Shown here one piece after another: positions 1 to 4,843 of a stretch of 8,702 bases of DNA; position 1 is the stretch's first letter; the number at the start of each line of letters is the position of its first letter. Source of the stretch: Candidatus Halomonas stercoripullorum. GTDB lineage: Bacteria > Pseudomonadota > Gammaproteobacteria > Pseudomonadales > Halomonadaceae. The translations under genes and the position numbers were made by a program. The stretch spans positions 1-8,702 of the forward strand of contig DXFC01000058.1 of assembly GCA_019114645.1 (NCBI GenBank), in the 5' to 3' direction. A model generated the notes under the pieces. It saw nothing but the letters and a program-made list of their open reading frames with translations, was not told the origin of the DNA and did not search any database.

Positions 1-488
1 ACATTATCGACACCGAAAAAATGGAGGCGGTGCATCACCGCCTGGTGGGGGCGCGTCCGCGGCATGCCGAGTTCACTCACGATAGCAGTGAGGCGTGGGT
101 CTCGGCGGAGATCGCCGGTACCGTGTCGGTCATCGACATGGAGGAGACCTTCGACGTCAAGCACACCATCCGGTTCGATGTGCCCGGTGTGCCGCGTGAA
201 ACCGTACAGGCGGTGGGTGTCGTGCTGACCTCGGATGGTCGCTACGGCTTCGTTGCTCTGGGCCCCTCCAACCGAGTGGCAGTGGTGGACCAGCAGACCT
301 ATGAAGTGCTCGACTATATCCTGGTCGGCCAGCGGGTCTGGCACTTGGCACTCAACGGTGACGAGAGCCGTCTCTACACCACTAACGGTGTCAGCGGCGA
401 TGTAACGATGATCGATGTAGAGCGCCTGGAGGCGGTGCGCTCGATCCCGGTGGGTCGTTTCCCCTGGGGGGTGATCGTCGAGCCGTGA
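1..488 (+). CDS. YVTN-type beta-propeller protein of the PQQ-dependent alcohol catabolism cluster, 3' end only
   Basis: Partial: the reading frame is open at the left edge (first full codon at 3) and 161 residues are visible up to TGA 486-488. The visible part contains repeating beta-propeller blades of the YVTN/lactonase-like kind, with the recurring signature of a hydrophobic strand followed by V-x-V-I/V-D, seen as GTVSVID, NRVAVVD and GDVTMID. Each is followed by a V/I-rich strand and a G-x-x-x-W/P turn such as VGRFPWGVIV at the very end. The C-terminus matches what I know of the 'PQQ-dependent catabolism-associated beta-propeller' family, which is exported to the periplasm and encoded just before an ABC transporter; the signal peptide would lie outside the window. 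The molecular role of the family is unknown; a periplasmic partner of the exporter is an inference. Its stop codon overlaps the GTG start of the next gene (GTGA), so the two are likely translated from one message. A generic YVTN protein is the alternative if the context is ignored. Confidence 0.85.
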   Translation, partial: IIDTEKMEAVHHRLVGARPRHAEFTHDSSEAWVSAEIAGTVSVIDMEETFDVKHTIRFDVPGVPRETVQAVGVVLTSDGRYGFVALGPSNRVAVVDQQTYEVLDYILVGQRVWHLALNGDESRLYTTNGVSGDVTMIDVERLEAVRSIPVGRFPWGVIVEP

Positions 489-1255
489 GTGAAGTACACG
501 CCATGAAGGAAATCGCAGCGCCGGCCCTGGAAGTGCAGCAGCTGAGCTTCTCTTATGCTGCAAGGCCGGCGCTTGATGATGTCTCCTTGAGCGTGGCTGG
601 TGGGGAGTTCACGGTACTGCTCGGCCCCAATGGGGCCGGCAAGACCACACTTTTCTCGCTGATTACCCGTCTGTACGACCGCCGCCGGGGCGAGATTCGC
701 ATCGGCGGCTTCGACGTAAGGCGCCAGGCGGTCCAGGCCCATGCCCGCATCGGCGTGGTGTTTCAACAGCCGACCCTGGATCTCGATCTCAGCGTGATGC
801 AGAACCTCGCCTATCATGGGGCGCTGCACGGCATGGGGTGGCGTGAGGCCAAGCGCCGGGCCGAGGCGCAGCTGGAGCGGGTGGGACTGCTGGAGCAGCG
901 CCGTACCCGGGTGCGGCGACTCTCCGGTGGGCAGCGGCGGCGGGTAGAAATAGCACGAGGCTTGATGCACAACCCGCGCCTGCTGCTGCTGGACGAACCT
1001 ACCGTGGGTCTGGATATTGCGTCGCGTCGTGAGCTGGTCGAGCATGCGCACCGGCTCTGTGCTGATGAAGGCGTGGCAGTGTTGTGGGCGACCCATCTTA
1101 TCGACGAAGTGCATCCCGGCGACCGGGTCATTGTGCTCCACCGTGGCCGGCTGCTGGCCAATGAGCGGGCGGAAAAGCTGCCCTCACGACTTGGTGTCGA
1201 TAGTCTGGATGCCGCCTTTGACCAGCTGGTGAATGAGGACCCTGAATGCAGGTAA
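485..1255 (+). CDS. ABC transporter ATP-binding protein, PQQ-dependent alcohol dehydrogenase-associated type
   Basis: Cytoplasmic ATPase subunit, 256 residues, normal for a single-domain ABC ATPase. All motifs are intact: Walker A GPNGAGKTT at residues 47-55, Q-loop Q94 in VVFQQP, signature LSGGQ 146-150, Walker B LLLLDEP 166-172, D-loop GLD 175-177 and H-loop H204 in WATHLIDE. The sequence resembles DrrA/CcmA-like exporters that pair with ABC-2 permeases. With the beta-propeller gene before it and the permease after it, it fits the family linked to PQQ alcohol oxidation (homologues lie in Pseudomonas ped/exa clusters). The substrate is unknown. The chosen start is GTG 485, overlapping the previous stop by four bases; no strong Shine-Dalgarno is seen there, and ATG 503 (residue 7) is an alternative. 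The 3' end overlaps the permease gene, which supports a fixed 1:1 transporter operon. Confidence 0.92.
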   Translation: MSEVHAMKEIAAPALEVQQLSFSYAARPALDDVSLSVAGGEFTVLLGPNGAGKTTLFSLITRLYDRRRGEIRIGGFDVRRQAVQAHARIGVVFQQPTLDLDLSVMQNLAYHGALHGMGWREAKRRAEAQLERVGLLEQRRTRVRRLSGGQRRRVEIARGLMHNPRLLLLDEPTVGLDIASRRELVEHAHRLCADEGVAVLWATHLIDEVHPGDRVIVLHRGRLLANERAEKLPSRLGVDSLDAAFDQLVNEDPECR

Positions 1256-2061
1256 TGCCGTGGCTGCACTGTATGCGAGGCGTGGTGGGGCGCGAGCTAC
1301 TGCGTTTTCTGCATCAGCGGAGCCGCTTTCTGGCGGCACTGGTGCGCCCCCTGGTGTGGTTGTTCGTCTTTGCTACCGGCTTTCGCATGGCACTGGGCGT
1401 GGCCATGACCGAGCCCTATCAGACTTATATTCTATATGAGGTCTACATCGTGCCGGGGCTGGTGGGCATGATTCAGCTGTTCAATGGCATGCAGAGCTCG
1501 CTTTCCATGGTCTACGACCGTGAGATGGGCAGCATGCGGGTGCTACTGGTGAGCCCTTTCCCGCGCTGGTATCTGCTGGTTTGCAAGTTGCTGGCGAGCA
1601 CCCTGGTGTCGGTGGTGCAGGTCTATGTGTTCCTGGCCATCGCCTGGGTTTACGGTATCCAGATGCCGTTGCCGGGTTATCTCTACCTGCTGCCCACTCT
1701 GCTGGTGACAGGGTTTATGGTAGGAGCGCTGGGGCTGCTGCTCTCCTCGTTCGTTCGCCAGCTGGAGAACTTTGCCGGGGTGATGAATTTTGTCATTTTT
1801 CCCATGTTCTTCCTGTCTTCGGCACTCTATCCGCTGTGGCGTATCCGCGAGGGTAGCTATCTGGTCTACCAGATTGCCGCGCTAAACCCCTTTACCCATG
1901 CGGTCGAGATGATGCGCTTTGCACTGTATGAGCGCCTCAATATCGAGGCCATCACGATCAGTGTGACGGTGGCTGTGGTGCTGCTGACGCTGGCGATTCT
2001 GGGCTATAACCCCTCGCGAGGCATGATGGCACGCAAAGGAGGCGGTGGTGCTGGAGGCTGA
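1246..2061 (+). CDS. ABC-2 type permease of the PQQ/alcohol-associated exporter (PedC-like)
   Basis: Integral inner-membrane subunit, 271 residues, the usual size for an ABC-2 (DrrB/NodJ-like) permease. Six hydrophobic segments can be read at about residues 29-51, 62-84, 108-134, 145-170, 176-198 and 234-254. The stretch EMGSMRVLLVSPFPRWYLL (93-111) is the cytosolic coupling-helix region of this family. NPFTHAVEMMRF (214-225) is the conserved ABC-2 signature before the last helix. ATG 1246 is preceded by GAGGA (1235-1239) at six bases, which favours it over the in-frame ATG 1255; the gene overlaps the ATPase by 10 bases. It should dimerise and work with the ATPase at 485-1255. In phenylethanol/ethanol-oxidising pseudomonads the homologue is called an alcohol-associated efflux permease, but transport of any compound has to be inferred. 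The C-terminal tail is Gly-rich (KGGGGAGG), which is unusual but may be neutral. Confidence 0.92.
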   Translation: MQVMPWLHCMRGVVGRELLRFLHQRSRFLAALVRPLVWLFVFATGFRMALGVAMTEPYQTYILYEVYIVPGLVGMIQLFNGMQSSLSMVYDREMGSMRVLLVSPFPRWYLLVCKLLASTLVSVVQVYVFLAIAWVYGIQMPLPGYLYLLPTLLVTGFMVGALGLLLSSFVRQLENFAGVMNFVIFPMFFLSSALYPLWRIREGSYLVYQIAALNPFTHAVEMMRFALYERLNIEAITISVTVAVVLLTLAILGYNPSRGMMARKGGGGAGG

Positions 2062-2084
2062 ATGGGCGGCACCTGTCGCGTTAC

Positions 2085-2495
2085 CTAATCGCTGACCTGT
2101 GCAGCGGGAGCGGCAAGGCTTTCCAGATAATCAATGATGGGTTGGCGTGAACTTTCATCAAGGCCCCAAAGCACCATATAGGTGCCGGGCAGGAAACTAT
2201 CCGGCCCGGCAAGAAAGGCGTTCAGGGTTTCACGGTTCCACACCAGGTCGGCGCGCTCAAGCGCCGCCGAATAATTGAAGTCTTCAATCGAGCCGGCCGG
2301 GCGGCCGATCAGTTCATGCAGGCTAGGCCCGGCCAGGTGGCGGCCGGGTTCCAGGCTATGGCAGCCAATACACTGTGCGCGAAACAACCGCTGACCCTGG
2401 ATGTGATCAGCGGCGCTACTGCCCAGGGTGACGCCTGTCAGCAGTAGCGTTGCGCCAGCCTGAACGAAGCTGCGATACAAGCGCGACATGGGCAT
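2085..2495 (-). CDS. Periplasmic mono-haem cytochrome c (class I), likely PQQ-dehydrogenase electron acceptor
   Basis: 136 residues. The N-terminus is a clear signal peptide (basic RLYR, hydrophobic ATLLLTGVTLG, likely cut after SSA near residue 28). Haem attachment motif CIGCH lies at residues 42-46. GPSLHELIGRPAG (56-68) is the conserved post-haem segment of class I cytochromes, followed by FNYSAAL and W86. PGTYM (103-107) supplies the likely distal Met ligand M107. C-terminal helix IIDYLESL closes the fold. It carries single electrons in the periplasm. The PQQ-type exporter genes end only 23 bases away on the other strand, so I infer it serves a PQQ-dependent alcohol dehydrogenase located outside the window. 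ATG 2495 shares one base with the stop of the upstream gene (TAATG), which points to translational coupling; no good Shine-Dalgarno is present. ATG at 2489 (residue 3) is an alternative start. Confidence 0.92.
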   Translation of the reverse strand: MPMSRLYRSFVQAGATLLLTGVTLGSSAADHIQGQRLFRAQCIGCHSLEPGRHLAGPSLHELIGRPAGSIEDFNYSAALERADLVWNRETLNAFLAGPDSFLPGTYMVLWGLDESSRQPIIDYLESLAAPAAQVSD

Positions 2496-2857
2496 TAGAA
2501 ACAGCGCAGATTGGCGTCGGCCTGGGCCAGGCGCAGAGCGCGTAGCTGATCCTGCATGCCGCGCTCGGTGCGGAACAGCACGCCAAGCTCACCGCGCTGA
2601 TCCTGCATACCCAGGACCACCTCGACTTGCTCGTAGGTTTCATAGTCCAAGTGCTCGGCGATCACGTCGATGCTGCACGAACACTTGCGCATGGTCAGGT
2701 AGCTATTGTCATTCGCAGCCATGCAGCCCAGCACGTAGTCAACGCGGGCTTCGGTGGGGTAGTCGTTGGCCAGACTGCTGGTGGCGAAGGGGAGCAGCAG
2801 GCAGGCTAACGCCAAACGGCGCAGTACGCCGGCGGCTGTCGTCCGAAGTTGGGACAT
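2495..2857 (-). CDS. Small exported four-cysteine protein of unknown function, coupled to cytochrome c
   Basis: 120 residues from ATG 2857. This start has GGAG nine bases upstream and begins a proper signal peptide (VLRRLALACLLLPFATSSLA, residues 11-30, cut before NDYP). An upstream in-frame ATG at 2896 would add 13 residues without a ribosome site, so I reject it. The mature part has four cysteines: C45, C59 and C61 (a CxC pair, KCSCS) and C119 two residues from the end. These could form disulphides or bind a metal. GMQDQ occurs twice (residues 83-87 and 100-104). The rest is predicted helical (DYETYEQVEVVLGMQ). I do not recognise a named family. Small exported proteins of this kind are found beside PQQ alcohol dehydrogenase/cytochrome genes, and the TAATG junction with the cytochrome gene suggests that they act together. 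A role in cytochrome or dehydrogenase maturation is a guess. Confidence 0.85.
   Translation of the reverse strand: MSQLRTTAAGVLRRLALACLLLPFATSSLANDYPTEARVDYVLGCMAANDNSYLTMRKCSCSIDVIAEHLDYETYEQVEVVLGMQDQRGELGVLFRTERGMQDQLRALRLAQADANLRCF
2545..2608 (-). repeat. Direct 13-bp repeat inside the four-cysteine protein gene
   Basis: GCTGATCCTGCAT occurs at 2545-2557 and 2596-2608, 51 bases (17 codons) apart. On the coding strand it gives the twice-occurring GMQDQ of the protein. The exact DNA match in frame suggests a small duplication in the coding sequence. Confidence 0.5.
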
Positions 2858-2954
2858 TGTTATTGTCTCCGGAATCATCAGGATAGGTAGTGTCATTCAC
2901 GTTACGATAAGCGGACTCACTTTGCCACTCTGCCCGAGAGGAAAGGCTAGAACT

Positions 2955-3338
2955 CTAACGTTGGCGTGTCTTGTCGTCACGCACCTCATATTCCCCTTCC
3001 AGCAGCGTATTCTCCCCTCTATGGCTTTCGGGTCGGCTTTGGCGAAAATGGGTCTCGCGATAGTGATAGCTACCGCCGGCAGTTTTGGCCTGTTCAGCAC
3101 GTAGCTGTTCGAAGCGCTTTTTCATGCGATAACGCATGATGGGCAATAGGGCCCAGCCGAGCAGCAGCAAGAACAGTCCGACGACGGTACCGATAATCAG
3201 CAGCAGGCCAAACAGCAGCCAGGTAAATACCAGCTTTACTCCGCCCAAGGCGCCGCCAGACGACTGGCTGGCACGGGCGCGCCACTGCTGGGCGGCTTGC
3301 CAGGCCGCATTACGACGCGGGTCGTTGGGGTCGAACAT
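2955..3338 (-). CDS. Hypothetical small inner-membrane protein
   Basis: 127 residues; not recognised as a named family. The N-terminal 30 residues are polar (MFDPNDPRRNAAWQAAQQW). Residues 35-68 are almost wholly hydrophobic and could form one long or two short membrane helices (LVFTWLLFGLLLIIG / GLFLLLLGWALLPI). They are followed by a basic segment RYRMKKR, so the C-terminal tail is probably cytoplasmic by the positive-inside rule. The tail is charged and ends LLEGEYEVRDD (112-122), similar to the 'EGE-F/Y' tail seen in some small membrane proteins such as FxsA; that may be chance. ATG 3338 is preceded by GGGAG at six bases, a strong site. It lies 84 bases after azlD on the same strand, with palindromes and a TATAAT box between them, so it may have its own promoter. 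Function unknown. Confidence 0.8.
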   Translation of the reverse strand: MFDPNDPRRNAAWQAAQQWRARASQSSGGALGGVKLVFTWLLFGLLLIIGTVVGLFLLLLGWALLPIMRYRMKKRFEQLRAEQAKTAGGSYHYRETHFRQSRPESHRGENTLLEGEYEVRDDKTRQR

Positions 3339-3348
3339 GTAGATCTCC

Positions 3349-3358
3349 CGTAATTACG
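3349..3358. repeat. Perfect 10-bp palindrome CGTAATTACG
   Basis: Perfect dyad 11 bases before the start codon of the minus-strand gene at 2955-3338, directly beside its ribosome site. It shares four bases with the larger inverted repeat at 3355-3373. It could be an operator half or part of an alternative leader structure; no protein is implied by the sequence. Confidence 0.5.
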
Positions 3359-3373
3359 CTGCCAGGCAGCGTA
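3355..3373. repeat. 19-bp inverted repeat TACGCTGCCAGGCAGCGTA in the leader of the 2955-3338 gene
   Basis: Nine-base arms around a single central base, with no mismatch. Read as RNA it gives a seven-pair stem with a CCAGG or CCUGG loop. It lies 17-35 bases before the start codon of the minus-strand gene and 50-68 bases after the azlD stop. It has no run of T after it in the minus direction, so it is a weak candidate for a terminator and a better one for a repressor site or a translation-control hairpin. Confidence 0.6.
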
Positions 3374-3379
3374 TGAAAT

Positions 3380-3396
3380 GGCTCTCCCTTTGAGCC
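3380..3396 (-). other. Weak stem-loop after azlD
   Basis: GGCTC/GAGCC arms (five pairs) around a seven-base loop, followed on the minus strand by ATTTCATA. It lies 27 bases beyond the azlD stop. The short stem and poor T tract make it at best a leaky terminator between azlD and the next gene. Confidence 0.25.
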
Positions 3397-3421
3397 CCCC
3401 GAGTATGAAACGTTCCCCGGA

Positions 3422-3427
3422 ATTATA
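3422..3427 (-). promoter_or_regulatory. Candidate -10 box (TATAAT) for the gene at 2955-3338
   Basis: A perfect sigma-70 -10 hexamer, read on the minus strand, overlaps the azlD stop codon. It lies 84 bases before the start codon of the next minus-strand gene. No acceptable -35 is found at 16-18 bases and there is no extended TGn, so it could be a chance match; a role would give that gene expression independent of azlCD. Confidence 0.3.
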
Positions 3428-3734
3428 CGACCAGGCGCCACAAGGCTGCCGTGAAAATACCGGCGCTGATGGCTGCCAGAGCCTTTTGTGTGGTCAGCAT
3501 CACGCCGAGCGTGGCGACCAGTGCCATGCGTGCGCCCCAGTCACCCTGCACCGCCATGGGGGTGATGACTGCAACCAGGACCGAGCCGGCCATGGCGTTG
3601 ATAAAGCGCTCTACCTTCGGTCCGATGGGGACATGTGACATGATGAACACCCCACCCGCTCGGGTCAGGTAGGTCACCAGGGCCATGATCAGGATGGCAA
3701 TGATTGAGCCTAATGCAGTCGTGTGCAGGCTCAT
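3423..3734 (-). CDS. azlD: AzlD family protein, small subunit of branched-chain amino acid exporter
   Basis: 103 residues, the usual AzlD size (about 100-110). AzlD-type proteins form, with AzlC, an inner-membrane exporter for branched-chain amino acids or related compounds. Visible hydrophobic segments are at about residues 9-25, 47-63, 70-83 and 86-102. Family features are the early TYLTRAGG (21-28), P36 and PKVERFINAMAGSVLVA (39-55), comparable to the conserved R-x-x-P...L...P-x-AVLAA region of other AzlD proteins. ATG 3734 overlaps the azlC stop (ATGA) and has GGGAG five bases upstream, so translation is coupled. The frame stays open upstream to 4016, but that stretch is the shadow of azlC. 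The gene ends at TAA 3423-3425, inside a TATAAT sequence. Confidence 0.9.
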   Translation of the reverse strand: MSLHTTALGSIIAILIMALVTYLTRAGGVFIMSHVPIGPKVERFINAMAGSVLVAVITPMAVQGDWGARMALVATLGVMLTTQKALAAISAGIFTAALWRLVV

Positions 3735-4468
3735 GATGTCTCCCTGACAGGTTTGGCGGAGCGTAGTAGCCCTGCCAGGCCACCGGCCAGGGCACCGACA
3801 ATAACGTGTGAGTGTGGCGGCAGCCAGGCCATGGCGGCAATCGCGGCCAGGGCGGCTACGCTCCAGGGGAGCAACATGGAAAGATCGCGGCGCCCGCCCA
3901 ACAGCATGGCCAGCAGGAAGCAGCCCATGATCACGTCGAGGCCGAAACGTTCCGGGGCTTCGATACCACTGCCAAACAACACACCGAGCAAGGTTCCGAA
4001 TAGCCAAGTGGCCCACAACATGATACCGCCACCCACCAGCATGCCGAGGTTGGTTTCGCCGCGCTGCCGGTCGGCCACTGCCATGGCCCAGTTGGAGTCG
4101 CTCATCAGTACCACGCTGCCATAGCGCTGCCCTGGAGGTAGATGAGCCAGCCAGGGCTGAATGGCGGCCCCCATCAGCAGGTGACGGGCATTGATGGCCA
4201 GGGTAGTCGCCACCAGCGGCAGCAAGGGGATTTCAGCGCCCCACAGCTCAAGCACGGCGAACTGTGCGACCCCGGCGAATACCAAGCTGCTCATCAACAT
4301 GGCTTCGAAGCCTGAGAGGCCGCGTGCCAGAGCGGCCACACCGAAGGCCAGGCCGAACACCACCACGAATAGTGATAGTGGTGCCATACGGCGAATGCCG
4401 GTTAGCACACCGGCCATATCCAGCCGGGCGCCGGGAGTCGGTGGCGGCGTGGGAGAAGATGAATGCAT
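3731..4468 (-). CDS. azlC: AzlC family protein, large subunit of branched-chain amino acid exporter
   Basis: 245 residues from ATG 4468, typical of AzlC/YgaZ proteins. Recognisable family blocks: GIRRMAPLSLFVVVFGLAF (24-42), VFAGVAQFAVLELWG (63-77, family 'FAGxxQFxxL'), ATTLAINARHLLMGAA (87-102, family 'INxRHxLYG') and SDSNWAM (123-129, in place of the common T-D-E-x-F/Y). About six membrane segments follow the standard pattern. It should form the export channel with AzlD for valine/leucine/isoleucine-like substrates; substrate identity is inferred from the family. The frame is open to ATG 4627, but the extra 53 residues look non-coding and overlap the gene on the other strand. ATG 4468 has only a weak ribosome site (AGAG); residue 18 (ATG 4417) is an alternative close to the first conserved block. 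The Pro-rich N-terminus (SSSPTPPPTPG) is therefore uncertain. No Lrp-type regulator gene is adjacent. Confidence 0.92.
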   Translation of the reverse strand: MHSSSPTPPPTPGARLDMAGVLTGIRRMAPLSLFVVVFGLAFGVAALARGLSGFEAMLMSSLVFAGVAQFAVLELWGAEIPLLPLVATTLAINARHLLMGAAIQPWLAHLPPGQRYGSVVLMSDSNWAMAVADRQRGETNLGMLVGGGIMLWATWLFGTLLGVLFGSGIEAPERFGLDVIMGCFLLAMLLGGRRDLSMLLPWSVAALAAIAAMAWLPPHSHVIVGALAGGLAGLLRSAKPVRETS

Positions 4469-4620
4469 GCAGTCACTCTGAGTGTTTAGCTTGCTAGTTT
4501 TCCCTCTAGAATCTACTGCCCAGCATCCGGATGCAACGCTTTGCAGGTGATTGGCAGGCATTGCTTGGCGGCCAGGGCGCCAGGCCGTAAGCTCTTGGTA
4601 AAGAGAACTGGACATGCAGC
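4469..4620. promoter_or_regulatory. Divergent intergenic region between azlC and the miniprotein/telA group
   Basis: The only divergent gap between two gene groups in the window apart from the edges, so promoters for both directions should lie here. It contains a perfect 12-bp palindrome GCATCCGGATGC (4523-4534). Toward azlC, TAGATT (minus strand, about 4508-4513) next to TCTAGA is a poor -10 candidate with a 3/6 -35 match. No convincing sigma-70 promoter is seen toward the miniprotein. The assignment rests on gene direction rather than on a good motif. Confidence 0.4.
4523..4534. repeat. Perfect 12-bp palindrome GCATCCGGATGC
   Basis: Perfect dyad 55 bases upstream of the azlC start and 86 bases upstream of the miniprotein start. 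The position suits an operator controlling azlC or both directions. No regulator gene lies in the window, so this stays inference. Confidence 0.45.
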
Positions 4621-4800
4621 ATGACAAATATCGGCCTGCCTCGCCGTTCTCGTCGGCGAGGTGCTACCCAGCGTCGGCGCAAGACGCCCAGTGGCGGGCG
4701 GTTTGATTTCGACCGCTGGCTGGATCGTGCCGTCGATATTGCCGTGATCACTGCCCTGGTGGTGGGGGGAGTGGCCCTGGTGCTGCATCTGGTGTTGTAA
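4621..4800 (+). CDS. Arg-rich single-pass membrane miniprotein (59 aa), hypothetical
   Basis: ATG 4621 to TAA 4798-4800, 59 residues. The first 36 residues are extremely basic: 11 Arg and 1 Lys, with RRSRRR and QRRRK blocks. They are followed by FDFDRWLDRAVD and one C-terminal membrane helix, IAVITALVVGGVALVLHLVL (40-59). The sharp basic/hydrophobic layout, in line with the positive-inside rule (N-terminus inside), is what a real small membrane protein would show, and the overlapping frames show nothing comparable. The ribosome site is weak (GGA at 4610-4612), and a competing 30-codon frame opens at ATG 4614. A strong hairpin lies in its early codons (4639-4661). It ends 43 bases before the XpaC-like gene and probably heads that operon. 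Function unknown; an anchor or small partner of the following membrane protein is a guess. Confidence 0.6.
   Translation: MTNIGLPRRSRRRGATQRRRKTPSGGRFDFDRWLDRAVDIAVITALVVGGVALVLHLVL
4639..4661. repeat. GC-rich hairpin inside the first codons of the miniprotein
   Basis: CCTCGCCG and CGGCGAGG form eight perfect pairs, extendable by two G-U pairs, around the seven-base loop TTCTCGT. It begins 18 bases after ATG 4621 (codons 7-14). No T tract follows, so it does not look like an intrinsic terminator. It could hinder or pace translation of the miniprotein, or simply reflect its Arg codons. Confidence 0.5.
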
Positions 4801-4811
4801 GGCATTGATCG

Positions 4812-4831
4812 CTCAAAGCCATCCATTTGAG
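4812..4831. repeat. Short inverted repeat before the XpaC-like gene
   Basis: CTCAAA and TTTGAG arms (six bases) around an eight-base spacer, between the miniprotein stop and the next ribosome site. Too AT-rich and short to be a good terminator; a binding site or chance. Confidence 0.25.
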
Positions 4832-4843
4832 TAAACGAGGCTT

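Noticed and set aside
374..1141. Long minus-strand frame (255 codons) across the ABC ATPase gene
   Set aside because: It is antisense to an ATPase with every motif intact, shows no domain or ribosome site, and is a by-product of GC-rich codon use.
2062..2084. Terminator between the convergent permease and cytochrome genes
   Set aside because: The 23-base gap has no stem-loop or T tract in either direction.
2766..3104. Plus-strand frame of 112 codons across the cytochrome leader region
   Set aside because: It covers the signal-peptide end of one minus-strand gene and the 3' end of another, has no ribosome site and no family features.
4469..4627. N-terminal extension of azlC by 53 residues
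   Set aside because: The extension has no family similarity, no export or membrane feature and would overlap the divergent miniprotein start region.
4506..4826. Minus-strand frames of 106 and 91 codons opposite the miniprotein
   Set aside because: Composition is Arg/Pro/Thr-rich without structure, whereas the plus-strand frame has a clean basic domain plus membrane helix.
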